64,000 nucleotides of DNA from Drechmeria coniospora (Eukaryota; Ascomycota; Sordariomycetes; Hypocreales; Ophiocordycipitaceae): assembly GCF_001625195.1 (NCBI RefSeq), contig NC_054389.1:12210520-12274519 (forward strand), in the 5' to 3' direction. Numbering within the stretch: the stretch's first letter is position 1; every line of letters begins with the position of its first letter. The notes under the pieces were generated by a model. The model saw only the letters and a program-made list of their open reading frames with translations, was not told the DNA's origin and did not search any database. The position numbers were made by a program, and so were the translations under genes. Of this stretch, positions 62,720-64,000 are shown in pieces.

Positions 62720-63095
62720 CGCTATTCGAAAGCCTTATAACTAACGAAGGTATTGTTTGTCTCCTTATCCCTTTCTATATCGTTCTTATAGTCCAGGTAG
62801 TCTCGTAAAGTAGGCTCCCAATATTTAAAAGCTTTTCCTATTAAGAGATTACCAATGCAAAGGATTTTTACAGCGGTTCCAGTACTAAAGGCATTTACCC
62901 AAAGGTAGGCTTTAGCCAGGTTAGGAAGGATTGTATATTGCCCTTCTGCCCGTCGAATGCCTCTGGTTTGGGGAATTTATACGTGCCTGATTTCCCTTTG
63001 TAACCTTGGATCTGCTCCCGAAGTATAAGGATCTCGGTCTTCATCTAGGCAAGCATTTGCCCGGGATTCTAGGTCGTACCGCTGGTAGTCGACAT
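62720..63095 (-). pseudogene. Ty3/gypsy gag (element E), N-terminal part
   Basis: The minus-strand ATG at 63095 gives MSTTSGTT, then a coiled segment MKTEILILREQIQGYKGKSG and YKFPKPEAFDGQKGNIQSFL, the usual start of a gypsy gag capsid. Stops and frame changes follow. The reading reaches KAFE just before element D and continues at 56493 with VFGDPGEERT. Confidence 0.78.
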
Positions 63096-63269
63096 ACTGT
63101 TCGAGGTTTATAAGGGTAACTTACCGAACAGGATAAATCAAAATGTAACGGATGCTTGAAGCGTCCTAAGGGTTCTATCACTTAGGTAGTAAGTCAGGCT
63201 TACCGTAAACAATATATCTTAAAAATACAAGGGGAAATACCTCTTGGAATAAAAGGGGTAAAATAGGAA

Positions 63270-64000
63270 GGGTGCGCAGTGGAAGTTCAGTTGCACGGAC
63301 TATCCAAAATGGATATCAATCAAGGCTGTTAGTAACAGCAGGAAGTGCACCAGTTAGTATCTGGGCGAGAAATGCAGATTTGAACAAGTCAAATAGTAGT
63401 GCCAAGGGACAATTCAAAAAGAAAGACTGTTGTATTTCTTGTGCTTGCGCAATGTGTGTTCACAGCGTACGCATGTCTTGTGTGTGTGTTCTGTGTACCT
63501 AACTATCTAAGAGTGTAGGAAAGGTAGGACCCTTTTATACCTGAGAGGTAGTACCTCAATAAGTGCAATGTGCACGTGTTGGAATTCTGTCTGATTCCAT
63601 ACAATGCATCTCCGAACAATCTGCTTGCATTCAATGCAGCTCCAAATACTCTGGTTGAGTCATACTGCAAGTTGCATAGTTGGTATATGCAACTGGCAGG
63701 GTTGATCAGTATTAGGGTTCGGTCGCGACAGTACAGCAGAAGTACTGCAGTAGTCGAGTGGGCCAGTAGTAGTACTACTAGCAAGCAACTGCTGGTTGCA
63801 GTTGGGTGGGTCCTACCGCGCAACAGCAGTACTGTTGGCGGGCAACTACTAGTAGTAGTTGGGAGCGCATCAATTGACGGCCCGATCAATAATCTTGCTT
63901 GGTCGACCAAGTACTACTTGCACGAGATGCGCAATAGTAGTAAATTGGCTGGGCAGTAGTACTGCCATCAGTTGTACCAAGTCGGAGCGAGGAGAATTTG
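63270..64000 (-). mobile_element. LTR-like sequence related to family B, probable 5' LTR of element E (runs off window)
   Basis: GGGTGCGCA, GTGGAAGT, GCACGGAC, GGCTGTTAGTAACAGCA and CCAGTTAGTA occur in the same order as in the reverse complement of B1. On the minus strand it precedes the leader and gag of E, the normal place of a 5' LTR. Beyond 63400 the similarity is not followed by eye. Confidence 0.5.

Overview
The window looks like nuclear DNA of a filamentous ascomycete, probably a hypocrealean Sordariomycete. This is inferred from short introns with GTACGT/GTGAGC donors and GCTAAC/GCTGAC branch sites, an HsbA-family surface protein, a fungal-type Hsp20 with a long internal loop, and retroelements carrying CpA-to-TpA mutations typical of repeat-induced point mutation (RIP). 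No single gene fixes the species.

Two compartments meet at about 21,939. Positions 1-21,900 are GC-rich, with small well-spaced genes separated by many unrelated minisatellites. In order they are: a conserved ascomycete protein with one intron, cut by the window edge (minus, to 484); a small secreted or membrane protein (5868-6263); an HsbA-type secreted protein with Kex2-like sites (minus, 7413-8339); an Hsp20 chaperone (11945-12595); a small Gly/His-rich protein of unknown role (13457-13918); a three-exon 64-residue secreted peptide with a WAP-like eight-cysteine pattern (minus, 17751-18064), which no single open frame shows; and a 223-residue secreted protein with three regularly spaced CX6C units (21005-21676).

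From 21,939 to the end the DNA is AT-rich and full of retroelements. Two truncated Ty1/copia elements (family A, 180-bp LTR), LTR-like repeats of family B, solo LTRs, an older Ty3/gypsy gag (E) and a complete but RIP-inactivated Ty3/gypsy chromovirus (D, 56494-62714) are nested in each other. Five-base target duplications allow part of the order of insertion to be read. In the middle sits one intact, intronless 5492-codon gene (minus, 27443-43921). It encodes a secreted adhesin-like protein with about 100 Thr-rich, two-cysteine repeats and five C-terminal modules of about 269 residues. It shows no stop codon although all surrounding element genes are broken. A 238-bp satellite of seven copies lies at 47.6-49.3 kb.

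The secreted and surface proteins (HsbA type, WAP-like, CX6C, giant adhesin) suggest a locus concerned with the cell surface and secretion, but no shared pathway is evident. The main points of interest are the giant adhesin in a RIP-active neighbourhood, the hidden WAP-like gene, and a heat-shock-element array with a TATA box inside the family B LTR.
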